The translations under genes were made by a program, and so were the position numbers. Under the pieces are notes generated by a model that was not told the origin of the DNA, did not search any database, and saw nothing but the letters and a program-made list of their open reading frames with translations. From Antitrichia curtipendula (taxonomy: Eukaryota > Streptophyta > Bryopsida > Hypnales > Leucodontaceae), in contig OX579642.1 in assembly GCA_951230915.1 (NCBI GenBank), positions 372,001 to 436,000 of the forward strand: a stretch of 64,000 nucleotides of DNA, read 5' to 3'. Each line of letters starts with the position of its first letter. The first letter of the stretch is position 1. This document shows positions 1 through 11,614 of this stretch, piece by piece.

Positions 1-81
1 CTAGAAATGCATTTTCGCTCGAGGGTGATCAACTTTAATTTGCCGTCCCGAGCATGATATAACATTGCACACCATGGTTGC

Positions 82-347
82 TAGCATGTGAGCCTAGGAT
101 CTTGAGCCTAAGAGCCTAAGCTGCTCCTATATTAAAATTACTTATATTATAGGCGTTTTCCATGGTTACAGGAAATTTATGTTATAGGTACTTATATTGT
201 AAGTGTCTATGCTATGAGTACCTATGCTATAAGCACCTTTCATGGTTATAGGGATATTTATGTTGTAGACACCTTCAATAGTTATAGAGTACCTATTTAT
301 ACCTAGGCTCAAGGCTCATAGGCTCGAATTTCTAAGCTCACATGCTA
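82..347. repeat. Small inverted-repeat element left of the giant transposon
   Basis: The ends are imperfect inverted repeats of about 38 bp that both begin TAGCATGTGAGC (82-119 and the complement of 310-347). The interior is built from short AT-rich variants of a 'ctatgctataag' and 'ttatgttatagg' type. A 13-bp direct repeat, CATTGCACACCAT, lies just outside at 63-75 and 357-369, but it does not abut the inverted repeats, so it may not be a true target duplication. There is no coding capacity. It is probably a MITE-like or foldback element of unknown superfamily. Confidence 0.55.
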
Positions 348-369
348 TCGTCATTGCATTGCACACCAT

Positions 370-600
370 TGGAACAAATCAATGTAGTTCTGAAGAGCAA
401 CAAAGGATAGTTGAAGAATTTATTTTTGAGGCATATATTTATACGTATATTTGTTAAAAAGTTGAAAGACTAAAAATCAATAGCAATTATAACACTTTCT
501 ACACAAAATAGTGAAATTAGGTTGCGGCACGCTAATTTCTTGACATTTGATGCTATATAAACATTTATTGTTTTTTGTACAAAAGTGCACTACTTTTGAT
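370..600. other. AT-rich flank, nothing recognised
   Basis: This is unremarkable AT-rich sequence between the small inverted-repeat element and the left TTAG target site of the giant transposon. I see no gene, RNA or repeat in it. Confidence 0.5.
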
Positions 601-604
601 TTAG

Positions 605-720
605 GGGTGCAAGTACGTTAGACCCATGTTAGTTTTGGCAAAATTGGTGTGTACAAATGCATAAAATATATACTATTTTGTACTATTTTGTACTACTCAA
701 CGTCGAGGATTCTCTGGAAT
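605..720 (+). repeat. Left terminal inverted repeat and subterminal region
   Basis: The outer 24 bp match the complement of the right end at most positions. Further in are a shared TATATA..TTTGTACT stretch and the shared GAGGATTCTCT at 705-715. Four GTAC tetramers lie within the first 100 bp. Ends of this kind are where a transposase would bind. Confidence 0.7.
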
Positions 721-3380
721 TCTTTGGGTTCCCATCGTGTGGTCTACAATGTTGGATGTATTTTGGCCAATGATTCGGAAGTCAACTGTCAGAGAATCTG
801 ACACGTGGCTTGTGCTTATCTGGCTCGTACTGCAAGATTTAGTTCGCAGCAACTGTAAAGCCGTGATTCGGGGCTCCTTTCCTGTGTTTAGAAAGTTTTT
901 TTTTAATTAAAGGATCGAATCCTATGAGCTTGACCCCGCCTTTTTTGTGTTGATATTGTAAGTGATGTCATCCAGTGTTTAACGACAGAAATTACGGTTT
1001 ATGGCAAAATGTAAGGGATTCTTAGGGTTATCAACATTCGTCTAGATGTAAATTGGATGCAGAATCGCTTGTATTATATTTTTAATATGATTTCAAGACA
1101 AAATTAGAATTAAAAAATAATGTATTGTTTCCCTATTTGCAAGATTTTATTACAAAGAAATTTAAATTGCATATGCGATAGAGGACACTTTAGAAGAGTT
1201 TATTGTTTCTTCATTTTGAATTTGAAGTACAAAATGAAATTTGAAGATAACAAGAGGAATAAACATCAAAATATTGGACGTGAAGGTTTACATTTAAAGT
1301 TTTATTTTTATTTTTTTGACCTTCAAGTAAATTGAAATGAAGAATATTGACTATTGACTAACCCATAAAAATTGTATTTGCAATTTCAATTCATATATGA
1401 ACAGTCATGTGAGAGTAGGTGACAAGAATGATTAGAAATTGAGTATCTACAATATATTAGAAATCATTGTGATTATGGTAGAAAGCTTTTTCCCTCCTTC
1501 TAATTTTGACCTTATTGCCTTGCTCTTATATAATAGGTTTTAGGGATGTTTTTGGTGCCACACTTCATATATACTAGTATCCTATATTGATTTGTGTCTA
1601 GAATCTTCAATCAATATACAGTAAATGTTCAAATATTCATTTTTTTAAATAATTGCATTAAAATTAAATTATGATGTGTGTATTTTAATATATAAGGTAA
1701 TTATTAGACTTCAAATATGTACCACTTTGGCTTTTGAATTACTCTACCACATCTAATATATATGGTCAAAATTTATGATATTATAGAATGCATTCTAAAC
1801 CACATAACAATTGATAAGAAATTTAAGATTGCATTGCTATAGATACATATTTATTGAAATGTTGTTCATATCATATTTTTAACATGATAAAATTATCATT
1901 GCTGTACTTTAGTATAGGATTTACACTCATCAAATAATCGTGTGACAATCCTAATAGTTTGAATAAAACTCTTTTGATACATTAATTAAATATAGAATTC
2001 TTTAATAAATAGTTCCTTAATTACTGCATGTTGCTTGAACATGCGCCAATAATTTTTAATAATAATCAATATATTCTCAAGGTATTATTGAAAATCATAT
2101 GATTAGCAGATGGACCCTTATGCAAATGTCACATTTTTGATACACTGTATAACAAGAGTGCTAATTGAATGGTGTTTCAGTGTTTTGAATTTTTGCAATA
2201 AAATTTACATTCACCAAGTTCTTTTTTGAAAATTACTATTTCTTTCATTGTTTTAATTGATGAATTCATTGTGACCATATATGTATTTCATTTTTTGAAA
2301 TTGTTGGTAATGAAGCAGTACAATATAATGATTGTGACAACACATTTATAAAGACTTGGAATTAAACTACATACATGCATAATAAATGATATTTATACTT
2401 CTTGAAATCATTTGAAATAATTGTCTTAGGCACGTTTTAGGTGTTAATCACAAGATCTATTTCATACGTAATAATAATGTGTAAATTCATCTTAGTGCAT
2501 AACAAATGATGAAATTAAAGCAACAACTTCATTTGCAAGTTCAGGGTTTTCCTAATGGCTTATAAATTGGGAATTGCTAAAGCCACACCCAAAATTGCTA
2601 ATGCCACCCTCCCCCAAGGTGTGCTTTGAGCATGAAATGTGGGATTTTAATGTTGATTTTTTTGACTTGGATCACCAGATTTGTTTCATCTTCATCATTC
2701 TAAGGCTATATTCAAAATACTAGAGGTGCTTTAAAATTGAAACTAAAAATATAAGATTTTTCAACTACTTAAAGCAAAAATACATTAAGAAAATAGCAAT
2801 GGTGCAATAAAAGTTTAGTTTTTTTTTTGTATTTGTTCTTCTTTCTTTCAAGGAGATGATAATGCAATGATTGAATGAATGATAGATCACTTGAATTTAA
2901 AAAATTGCATTGAATTCTCAAATTACATGCTCACAAGGGTGTGGCATTAGCAATTTTGGGTGTGGCTTTAGCAATTCCCTATAAATTTAACTATGTTTGA
3001 GTATTTTAGGGGTGCAAATTGTCTTGGGCTAAAATGAAAACTATATGAAAACGATGGTTTAGCTTGGAATTTTAGATTCTTCCATTGTTTACAAAGACAT
3101 TTGGAGTATGTATAAAAATATATTATAGTTAGAGGACAATAATTCATTATAAGTAATAAATAAACATGCCTTTAGATGGAAGGTAATATTTTGATCTTAA
3201 CAAATTAAAATGAAAGATTACTATACCTCAAATACTATTATAGTATGGAGCATTACTTTGAAGCAAGGACTACCACATCACGTTAACATGATTTGTGAAA
3301 TATCATTGTGCAACAAATAATTAGCACTCTTAAATGAACCAAATCATTGAGCTATATGTTCTCATGTACAACTATTAACT
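720..3380. other. Left internal non-coding arm of the giant transposon
   Basis: This AT-rich stretch carries no supported gene. It contains the nested element at 2569-2979. The longest open frame (1120-1335, 71 codons) has no recognisable features and looks like chance in AT-rich DNA. Confidence 0.5.
2569..2979. mobile_element. Nested 411-bp MITE with perfect 39-bp inverted repeats
   Basis: The first 39 bases (2569-2607, starting GGGAATTGCTAAAGCCAC) are the exact reverse complement of the last 39 (2941-2979). The element is flanked by an 8-bp direct repeat, TATAAATT, at 2561-2568 and 2980-2987. An 8-bp target duplication fits hAT-like or related cut-and-paste elements. The interior is AT-rich and non-coding. 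The perfect ends suggest a recent insertion into the giant transposon. Confidence 0.85.
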
Positions 3381-3391
3381 TGCTCGTACTT

Positions 3392-3541
3392 CACCGGTCA
3401 CTAGGGGTCACAAACAATTACGTACAATACTCTATCCTTGCAACTAGTGATCGGGGGTTACCACTGATGATGTCGATTATTACAACCGGTGACCGCAGGT
3501 ATTTCAGACTACATGGTGCAAGAGTAACTGGTGATCGCCAG
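3392..3541 (+). promoter_or_regulatory. Array of GGTGAYCG-like motifs at 42-bp spacing upstream of the + strand module
   Basis: Three copies of a motif of the form AAC(T/C)(A/G)GTGA(T/C)CG start at 3442, 3484 and 3526, exactly 42 bp apart. A related sequence, CACCGGTCACTAGGGG, lies at 3392. The sequence between the copies is not conserved, so this is a periodic site array and not a plain tandem repeat. It lies about 0.9 kb before the likely start codon at 4414, in a GC-richer stretch that looks like a promoter. The 9-mer CGGTCACTA (3395-3403) recurs at 16572-16580 near the presumed promoter of the - strand module. Binding of a common regulator is inference. Confidence 0.4.
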
Positions 3542-4413
3542 TCACTTTGTTCCCACGTGGCCGAGACCCAGTTCTTTGTCTCGCACCTTTCTGGCGCCAA
3601 CAAGTCCTTTTTGTTTTTTCAGAGTTTTCCGTAGTGCTGCAGAAGCTCCGTTGTTGCGAGCTTTGCATTTTGTTTCATCTCTATTCCTCTTTGAAGTTGC
3701 TTTGCCGTTAGAAATGAAATCATGTAGTGTGTGGGTCGTTCAGCAAGTAGGAATGTGGTCGTAGATTTGGTTGTAGCAAGCGCAGTTTTTTGAATCGTTA
3801 GAGAAGTTCATAGAGTTAGCTGGTGAAAATTGGAGAGGATGAGCTGTGAGTACGGTAGTTTAGGTTATGTAATTTCTGTCTTTCTATTGTAGTGGAACTT
3901 GTTTTCCGGAAGGAAGTTCCTCCAAAATTTTGCAAAGATCTAGAATTTTCATGCAGCCAATTCTTATAATTCTAGTTTTTGCGGATACATTTTTGGTGAG
4001 TTCACAAATCCTTTCAAGTTATTAGTTTGCTTGTTGGTTGATTTCAAATGGATATGATTTGTTTTGGCTCAGCAACTGCGCATCTGCGTTCGAAATGTTG
4101 GATTCATAGACTATGCTTTTCATGGATTTGGTGAGAATGAAATGAATTAGATCTTTTTAGTGCGTGGTAGAGACGTTGATTTCACAGAACATTCAGTTTT
4201 GGTAATGATGTTGTCTATGGTTGTTGAAGTTCTCAACATTTTTTTTTTCCTTGCTTAGTTAGTTTGTTTGCTGTTTGCTTTAGAATTTCAAAGAAGATGC
4301 AATATTATTTCAAGTTTTGAAAGGGAAATCCATTCATTCCAAGCATGCGTGGATTAAGAGTTTTGGGTTATTTACATTCTTCCTTGTTGTTTTGGGCTTC
4401 AGAGTTTGCTACA
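3542..4413 (+). promoter_or_regulatory. Presumed promoter and leader of the + strand module
   Basis: GC-richer and pyrimidine-rich sequence precedes the first convincing start codon. A possible splice acceptor (GGGCTTCAG at about 4395-4403) sits just before the ATG at 4414, so the leader may contain an intron. I see no clear TATA box that I would defend. Confidence 0.35.
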
Positions 4414-7400
4414 ATGGAGCGTTCTACTGGAACACAGTCGGGGAAGGGCAGCTTCGGTAAAGGGAGGTTCAGTGCGGTGAAAAGCAGAGACAATGGTCGA
4501 AAAGGGAGGGAGGAGACAACAAAACAAACAGACGTTGCAAGGAATGACAAGGTGACTACCTCGCATCAAACAGAGGGGCCCTCTCGACGCAACATTGAGG
4601 ACGGACAGAAACGGAAGAAGGGGAAGACAGCTCGAGGAAATGACGATGGCAACCAAATGCCCGGCCCTCCTCAAAATGATGACACCTTGCCGCAAAAGGA
4701 GGGGGGGGGGCCTGATGACGAAGACTATAGTATTGGCAAAGGTGACAGTGTCGTGGAGGAATACAAGAGCAACTGCAAGAAAGCGCCGACCAAGGGGAGA
4801 AAGACGAAAATTTTCAAAACGCCCGAAGACGTCGACATCGAAATCAGTAATCTGAAGCAACCTCCACGAAAGCTGACCAGAGAAGACTTTGCGAGGGAGT
4901 ACGCGCTTCTAAATTCCTCAAATACAAATCCTCATCGGTACCGAAAGGTTTCTATGGCAGCGAAGGTGGTGAGGAAATATTTTGGAGAGCCCTCTGGTGA
5001 AGGTGGGTGCAACGGTTTTTTCTGGCAACAATGCAAATTTCCTGAATTGAGAGAGAGGATCAGACAGCTCCATCCAATTATGTACCAACACGGCCCCAAC
5101 GAGGTACCTGCATTGCTCAAGATGCATTTTGCGGAAGGAGTTGTGATGGAGTTTGAGAAGGGAAGCCAAGAGGTTAATTGGTGCTTGTTTGGAGAGGAAA
5201 CAAACAAGCAGCAGCGCAATCGGTATGATCAAGAGCTTAAAAAACTACAAAGTCTAAAAAGTTTTTTGTTAAGTACCTTAAAACCGGTAAACCTTCAAGG
5301 CATGGACTGGAGGTCCATCAAGTTGGAGCGAGGGTTAAAGCAAGAGGAAGGTGGGGGTAGCGCAGCTGGATTCACGATGGAAAGATTGCCTACTCTTACC
5401 CGGTCAAAGCATGGAGAAACTGGTGGGGAGTCGGGGGTGTCTGCAGATTGTGTTGATTTGAAGGTAGGACCAGGAATGTTCTCCAAGGTATCTTCAGCTG
5501 AGCGGCAGGTTGAGGTGGAGGCGCTCATGAGCGTTGTACACATGGAAGGGGAGGTGCTGAAAATTCAGCAAAGGGAAGCCGAATCAAGTGCAGAGAAGTG
5601 CCAATGGAAGAAGAGAGATATTGAGTCTGTAATAGGCATTTTTAACAAGCAAATGGAGGTGAAAAAAAAATTGATCGAGGAGATGAGGGATTCTAGTATG
5701 GACGTGGGACGTGAGCTCATTAAGGTTGAGATGCTCCAAGAGCAACTGGAAACATAGGAGCAACACTTGACAGAAGTTAACATCGACTTGGAAGGGGCGG
5801 ACACCCTCATGGCGAAGTTGGCCCAGCAGGTTCAATGCCATCGGCTGGAGTTTGATGCGTTGGTAGCTGAATCGTGGTCTTTCAAGACAGGAAGGCCTGG
5901 GGGGGTATTTTTTCCTAGACCGATGGTGTATGCCCCTACTGAGGAGGATGCTCTACAATTGTCATGCTTCAGCAAGGAGACTGATTTTCTTAAACTCACG
6001 GTTTGCTCTCTTTGTTCATTTCCCTTCCCCCATAGTGACATTATATTTTCATCTTGCCGCCATTTCTATCATCATTTTTGTGCATCAGTTGTGTTCAGTA
6101 AGAGCAATCGATGCACTAGCTTGGGGTGTCATTCTCTGCCACATCCAGAATGGCACCGGAGTTACGGTTGGGGCGAGCCGAGTGCAGAGCTTGTGGAGAC
6201 ATCTTCAATGCTAGGTTTATGTGATGAGAGGAAGAAGATCCTCCAAGACCGATTAGATTTGGCAAAATCAAAATGCCCACCTGCTGGTAAGACGCTTCTC
6301 TATTTTTTAACTTTCAAATCTTATTATAACGCACACCTCTATAGTTGTTGTTGTTAAGGGTTCTTGAAGGTTTGTAAATCTTAGTATAACCCACACGTCT
6401 ATATTTTTTGTTAAGGGTTCTTGAAGGTTTGTATAGTACAATTACAAGTCCATTATTTTATCTGTAGGATATATGGTTGACCATGACACTTTTGTTGCTG
6501 TATTATTCAAACGCTCTCTATAGTATTGAACTAGCAAAGTTGTTATTTAAAAATGCACTAACAGATACAATAGTTATTACAAAAGAGTAATTGACAACAA
6601 AGTGCTGTTTTTTTAATATCAGTTTGTACCTTAAAGGATGTATGAAAATGTTCAAAAGGGAACGCCAATTAGAATTTACATAGTGTGTTTATACAAAAAT
6701 ACAGTAAACAAATATAAGTACAATGATTTGTACTTATTATCTCTAACAGTGGGAAAATTGTATTGCTAATTCACAAGCTTATTGTTTTGAAGTAGAGTGC
6801 TGTTATTTGTACCCCATTTATAGAGTACTAATTCACATCAACTATACTTATTGTACCCATTTTAAACTATTCATATGTACATTTATATAGTATACAAAAG
6901 CAAAATATTAAATAGTACTCATATTTTGTTCTAAAGTACTTGTTCTTTGAATTTGTATCAAGTCTATATTGGCCAGAACTACATTTTTTCTTTTCAGTAC
7001 TTGCGTTTTTTGTTATACTCATTTCTTTGTAAAGTTGATACTTAATTTTCACTTTGTATTCAAGATTACATAGTGTATTTGTAAATTAGTACTGATAAAG
7101 TACAATATTAATTATTGTTTCGAAATCTATGTTTCTGTTTGGCTTCCTTTACAAATAAAATTCAGTCTGCATAATTTAGTTGTCATACTTTTTGATGTAT
7201 GTAATTATGGATAAGTGTTCCCTTTTGGAGAGACATGGTGGTTGTTGATTTCAGCATATTGATTGCATTGCGTTGCTTGTTGTGCAGTTTCTTGCCAGAA
7301 GTTTGCTCATCCTGCAAACTCTCCAGCTAATTTCACAGAAGGAGCAACTAGCCATGCTATTAATTCACCCAAGACTATTCATTGGGGAGGTTCTGGATTG

Positions 7401-8959
7401 TCTAAAGTTCTTGAGGAGGACATTGCACCAAAAGAGGCCAATGATGTAGAAAATTCAAACAAGAGAGTTTGGGGTGAAGTTGATAGTCCGGCTTTGAAAT
7501 TGAATGCGAGAAAGAGGAAGAAGAAGGCTAAAAAACCAGTGACTACAAGCAACAAGGAGACAGAGACAGAATTCAGCTCAGAGTCAGAATCAAGCGAGAA
7601 TCATGGGCTTGCAGTGAAGGTGATGAATTTGCCATCTAGCTCCGGTACCACTGTCTCAAATTCAAAATCTCAGAATAAGAGCAGTGATAGCGATGTTAAT
7701 GGATTGCCATTAGGTGATGAGGAAGTGGATTGCCAGGTATGTAAATTTTTTCCCCAAAAATAGTGTCATTCCATCCATATCAGCATGTGTAATCTTTAAT
7801 TTCAAGGCTAATATGTGTTTTGTCTTCTTAGCAGATTTCCAGAGAAGGTGCTCACTTGGCAAATCCGCTTGGAGAAATTTGGGGGTTCAGCGAGAAGGAA
7901 GAAGAGTCTTTACGGAATGATGCAAGCAATTGGTTGGCAGGGGTTGATGGAGACACTATTCCTGTAATGTCTAAAGGCAGTGGGGGTGTTGGTCAGACAT
8001 TGCGTGTAGGAGAGGAGGATGACATCCAGGAAGTGGGAGACAAGATTGACATTCACAACGTGGGAGAGAAGATTAACATCCACGAATTGGGAGATGGGGC
8101 TGCCATTCACAAGGTTCAAGTAGGGTCTGACACCCGTGTACAGCAAATGGGAGAAGGGGCTCACACCATCAAAGCGGGAGCACATGCTAACACCTGCATC
8201 GGCAACATGGAGAAGGCAACTGATCCATGCCTCCACGTAGTGGAAGAGGTGGCTGACACCTTCAACTGCACAGAGGGAGAGGAGGCTCACCTTGTCGAAG
8301 TAGAAGAAGTGGTTGGCATCTGCAAAGGGTCTTTTGAAGAACCCATGCAACCACTGCCCCTACCACCCCTACACTACAGTGCTCAGCTCGATGAGCAAGT
8401 CTCTTTACATGCGCAAGGAGGCAAGGCAAGTTGTGAGATAATTCTTGGGAAGGGGAAGGAAATTACTGACAAAGATTCCAAGATGATGAGGGGTTTAGAT
8501 GAAGTGGTTTGTGAGGAAGGGGAGGTGTTGGTTAAGGAATCTTCTGCACATGTTAAAGGTGGAGGTAACAAACATGTTGGGGGTGGCGGAATTAGTGATT
8601 TGAGCACGGGGTTCAAGGTTGTTTTTCGGGAGGGGCACCTTGCAGCGTCAGAAGAATAGAAGGAGGAACAGGAGGAAGACACGGTGAAAGACGGTACTCT
8701 CAAAAGAAATTAAAAAAAGGAGAAGGAGGGGAAAAAGAGGCACAAAATTTTAGTTGAGGGTGAGAGAACCCAAACTGTTGTGGAGAACCTTGTAGGTTCA
8801 GAACCTAGTCCCTTCACAGATTTGAGGATCATAGCATCTGGGGTGGAAGATGAGGGTGTGGAGGCAGCATGCCATCCGGATGATTCCACCAAAGTTTTTT
8901 CACCTCCGGGCAGGAGAAATACAAGATCGCAGCAAGGACAGTTAACATTGTCTACGCAG
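4414..8959 (+). pseudogene. Coiled-coil and RING-like protein, 5' part of a RING/SET gene, with in-frame stops
   Basis: Three exons fit in phase: 4414-6286 (donor G|GTAAGA), 7288-7736 (donor CAG|GTATGT) and 7832 or 7835-8959 (donor CAG|GTAGAC). The ATG at 4414 has a good plant context (acaATGG); an earlier in-frame ATG at 4345 is possible. The N-terminus is basic and Ser/Lys-rich. A long coiled coil follows at about residues 370-485. A RING-H2-like zinc motif, C-x2-C-x13-C-x-H-x2-H-x2-C-x10-C-x4-C, starts near residue 531 (6004-6129). Exon 2 encodes a Ser-rich linker with a basic cluster, and exon 3 encodes degenerate acidic repeats. Reading is broken by TAG at 5755, inside the coiled coil, and by TAG at 8657 and TAA at 8711 in a Lys/Glu-rich stretch. 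The same frame continues past each stop, so they look like point mutations. Exon 3 would join in phase to the SET exon at 9476. The family is not recognised. Confidence 0.6.
6287..7287 (+). repeat. GTAC-rich intron of the + strand module
   Basis: This 1-kb intron joins exons in phase (GCT G | TT TCT TGC). I count 13 GTAC tetramers, often inside TTGTAC or AGTACAA. Roughly three would be expected at this base composition. The intron of the transposase module and both ends of the transposon show the same enrichment, so these may be repeated binding sites of the element. Confidence 0.5.
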
Positions 8960-9170
8960 GTAGACAAAACCTTGTTGAAGAAGCGTAGACGGTCGTAGAT
9001 ACTTGGGCAATTGTTTTGTTGTTCTGAGTATAGGTTCTAGTATTTATTTGCATTCATAGTTTTGGTTATAGTAAGTTATTTCCGTTTGCAATCTTGGTCT
9101 CAATTAGCCAAGTATCATGTAGCCTAGGAAAAAATGTATCTTACCTTTGTAGTGGAGGCTACTGAAATAG

Positions 9171-9387
9171 GATCGGGGTGGATTGACCCCCTCGCTTGGC
9201 CTTACCAGGGGTGCATGTAAAAAAAAAGCCCCCTATTTTGGGCCGATCCAGGGATTATTATTGATGTTTTAAAACTAATTAGGGGTCTCTGATCCCAAAT
9301 ATGAATTCAAAATTTGCAAAGAAAAACTTGTGCGGAAAACAGGGTCGGCCCGCAGGGCCGAGCGAGGGGGTCAGTTCACCCCGGCCC
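9171..9387. mobile_element. 217-bp hAT-like MITE inside the intron before the SET exon
   Basis: Inverted repeats of about 30 bp share GACCCCCTCGCT and GGGTG blocks at both ends. The element is flanked by an 8-bp direct repeat, TGAAATAG, at 9163-9170 and 9388-9395, the target-site length of hAT elements. It is much more GC-rich than its surroundings and has no coding capacity. It lies wholly in the presumed intron 8960-9475. Confidence 0.8.
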
Positions 9388-9475
9388 TGAAATAGACACT
9401 TTGTTTTACAAGAGCTAACTTATGTAGTTTGTAGTTTCTACATTCTAATGTGGTTTGATGGTTTTTTCTCTATAG

Positions 9476-10434
9476 GCTCCATACAATGCTGAAGACTTGT
9501 CTAGAGGCTTGGAGGCAATTCCAATCCGTGTAGTACCTAATGAATCAGAATTGACACCTTTCAAGTATATAGCTGCTAGTGTAGTTCATAATAATGCTTA
9601 TATACATACCTCTATTGTTGGGTTAGGGAAAAGTGAGTGTTGTTCTTGTGTCTCAGGAGATTGTCTAACAGCAGCAGTTCCTTGTCAGTGTGCAAAGGCC
9701 ACCGGTGGCGAGTTCGCATACAATCTAGGTGGGTTGTTGAAAAATAAGTTTTTGTCAAAGATTGGTAATGCTAGTAGGGGTTTCATTAGGGAGTGTAATT
9801 TAAAATGCCCCTGCCACAGTAAATGTGGTAATCGTGTGGTTCAACAGGGGATGAAATATTTGGTAGAAGTGTACCATACAATGCATACTGGATGGGGGAT
9901 TCGAGCTATTCAGTCAATCCCCAAAGGTGCATTTGTTTTTGAGTTGACTGGAGAGGTTTTGACAAATTCAGAGATGGCAATTAGGAACCTTGTAGTCTGT
10001 GATGGTCCCTCATACAGTTTGCAACTTGATGCTGACTGGGCCACTGAGCGGAAAGCAAATGACGAGACAGCCTTCTGCTTGGATGCCACTCACTATGGCA
10101 ACGTTGCAAGATTTGTGAACCACAAGTTTGTCATTTACCATGTTCTATCTAGTGGTAAGCAAGTGTATGAATGCATTTCAGTTTTCTAATCAGTAATTTC
10201 TGTATCTTTTGCAGGTGTGGGGATGCTAACTTGATTGATGTGCCTGTGAAGATAGAGAACGCCGATAAAAGCTTTTACCATGTTGCATTTTTCACAAATC
10301 GAATGATTGAGGCGAAGGAGGCGTTAACTTGGGATTATGGAATTGACTTTGAAGATCGTGACTCAACAATGCCGTGTTTCTCTTGTAAGTGTGGGAGCAT
10401 GTTTTGTAGAGATCAGTTGTCAAATTCCATTTGA
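9476..10434 (+). CDS. SUVR-type SET-domain histone methyltransferase (pre-SET, SET, post-SET)
   Basis: The exon starts after a TATAG acceptor at 9475, ends at 10125 (AA|GTTTGT), and joins the last exon 10215-10434 to read NHKCGDANLID. The 289 residues open with a DLSRGLEAIPI stretch typical of SUVR1/2/4 proteins. A Cys-rich pre-SET follows (CSC...GDC...PCQC, then TGGEFAY and ECNLKCPCHSKCGN). The SET core follows with GWGIRAI, GEVLT, the YSLQLDADW strand, RFVNHKC and LTWDYGIDF. The post-SET is CFSCKCGSMFC. All zinc and catalytic motifs look intact. Family members methylate histone H3 lysine 9 in the nucleus and act on repeated DNA. There is no WIYLD domain upstream; a RING-like protein lies there instead. 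The first exon has no ATG near its start, so expression needs splicing from upstream or internal initiation. An inactive host-derived copy is the main alternative. Confidence 0.8.
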
Positions 10435-11614
10435 TAACAACATGAAGGTCACAATATGTGTAGCATAATTTTCAATTGACTAAATTGTGTTTGATAAGTT
10501 GTATTTTAAAAGACATGTATTGTAATGCATGTGTTTTGAATTTTCCTTTACTTCAGTGATTATTAGTCTTCTACTCTGTACCATCTAAGGTAACTTGAAA
10601 ATGAGTGCAAGTAAGGGTCCAATAACAGTTAATCAAAGTCTTTGAGAGAGTAACTAATATGAGAAGTCATAACATTGTCAATACAAAGTCTAGGCAAAGT
10701 CAATGATATTGAACTATGTAAATTAAACAATTACCAGAATTTGATTTTCAAGTTGCGTGCACCAGTTCTCACGTTTTTTGTACAAGAATTAAGGCCTCTA
10801 AGGTCCAAGAACTAGCTACCGAAGCAATTAGGATGAACTGAAAAGCAACAGTAATATGACTATAAAATTTTGGGCCATTACTTTCAATGTACATAGTGTA
10901 CACTTTGTATAATAAAACGTATGAAATACGGCTTTCATGCAACCATTTTTTATGTTGCTAGTACTTGAATCAATGTATAAGAGAACTAGCAACAAGTATT
11001 GAAAGCAATTGTAAGAATAAGATAAAAAATCAACGGTAGTGTCAATATTCACATTTGGCCAGGAGTTTTCAACTTTGTGAAACAAAAATCAAACGGAACC
11101 ATTCCTTATGTCTTTTTATAATTCCATATCTCACATATCCTAGAACCCTAAACCAATGCAATGTAGATTAATTAGAAAACAACAGCATCACAATTTTAAA
11201 CTATTGAGCTAGTTGATTCAATACATACATTAGAATCCCAACCAAAGCTACTATAACAAACTAAGAGTTGCTGCAACTAAGTGTATCAAAGATAAGAGCA
11301 CTACTAATGAAAATTACCCACAGCTAAATGGCAACAAAAGGTATTAGAGGCAATAGCACTAAAAATAAAATTAAAGTAGAATATTAAGAGCTGAATTGTC
11401 TGCTCAAGTGAATGCTATAATGCATATATAATTTGATAATACTAGCCCACAAACGTCACATGATTATCCCACTTAAAACTGTCTGAAGCTGTATTTGAAG
11501 TATCCAAAAATACTCTGGTCAAAGTACAAACAACATAATTAGTATCCAATGATACTTGGTAGCATACAAATATTTTACAAACCTATGAATCAGACATCCT
11601 AGACTAGTAAAACT
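10435..11614. other. Spacer between the convergent modules
   Basis: This AT-rich stretch holds the 3' ends of both modules. I see no gene and no clear poly(A) signal for either transcript. Confidence 0.5.

Noticed and set aside
3347..3764. Overlapping open frames on both strands
   Set aside because: They lie in the GC-richer promoter region, have no domain, and overlap each other in several frames.
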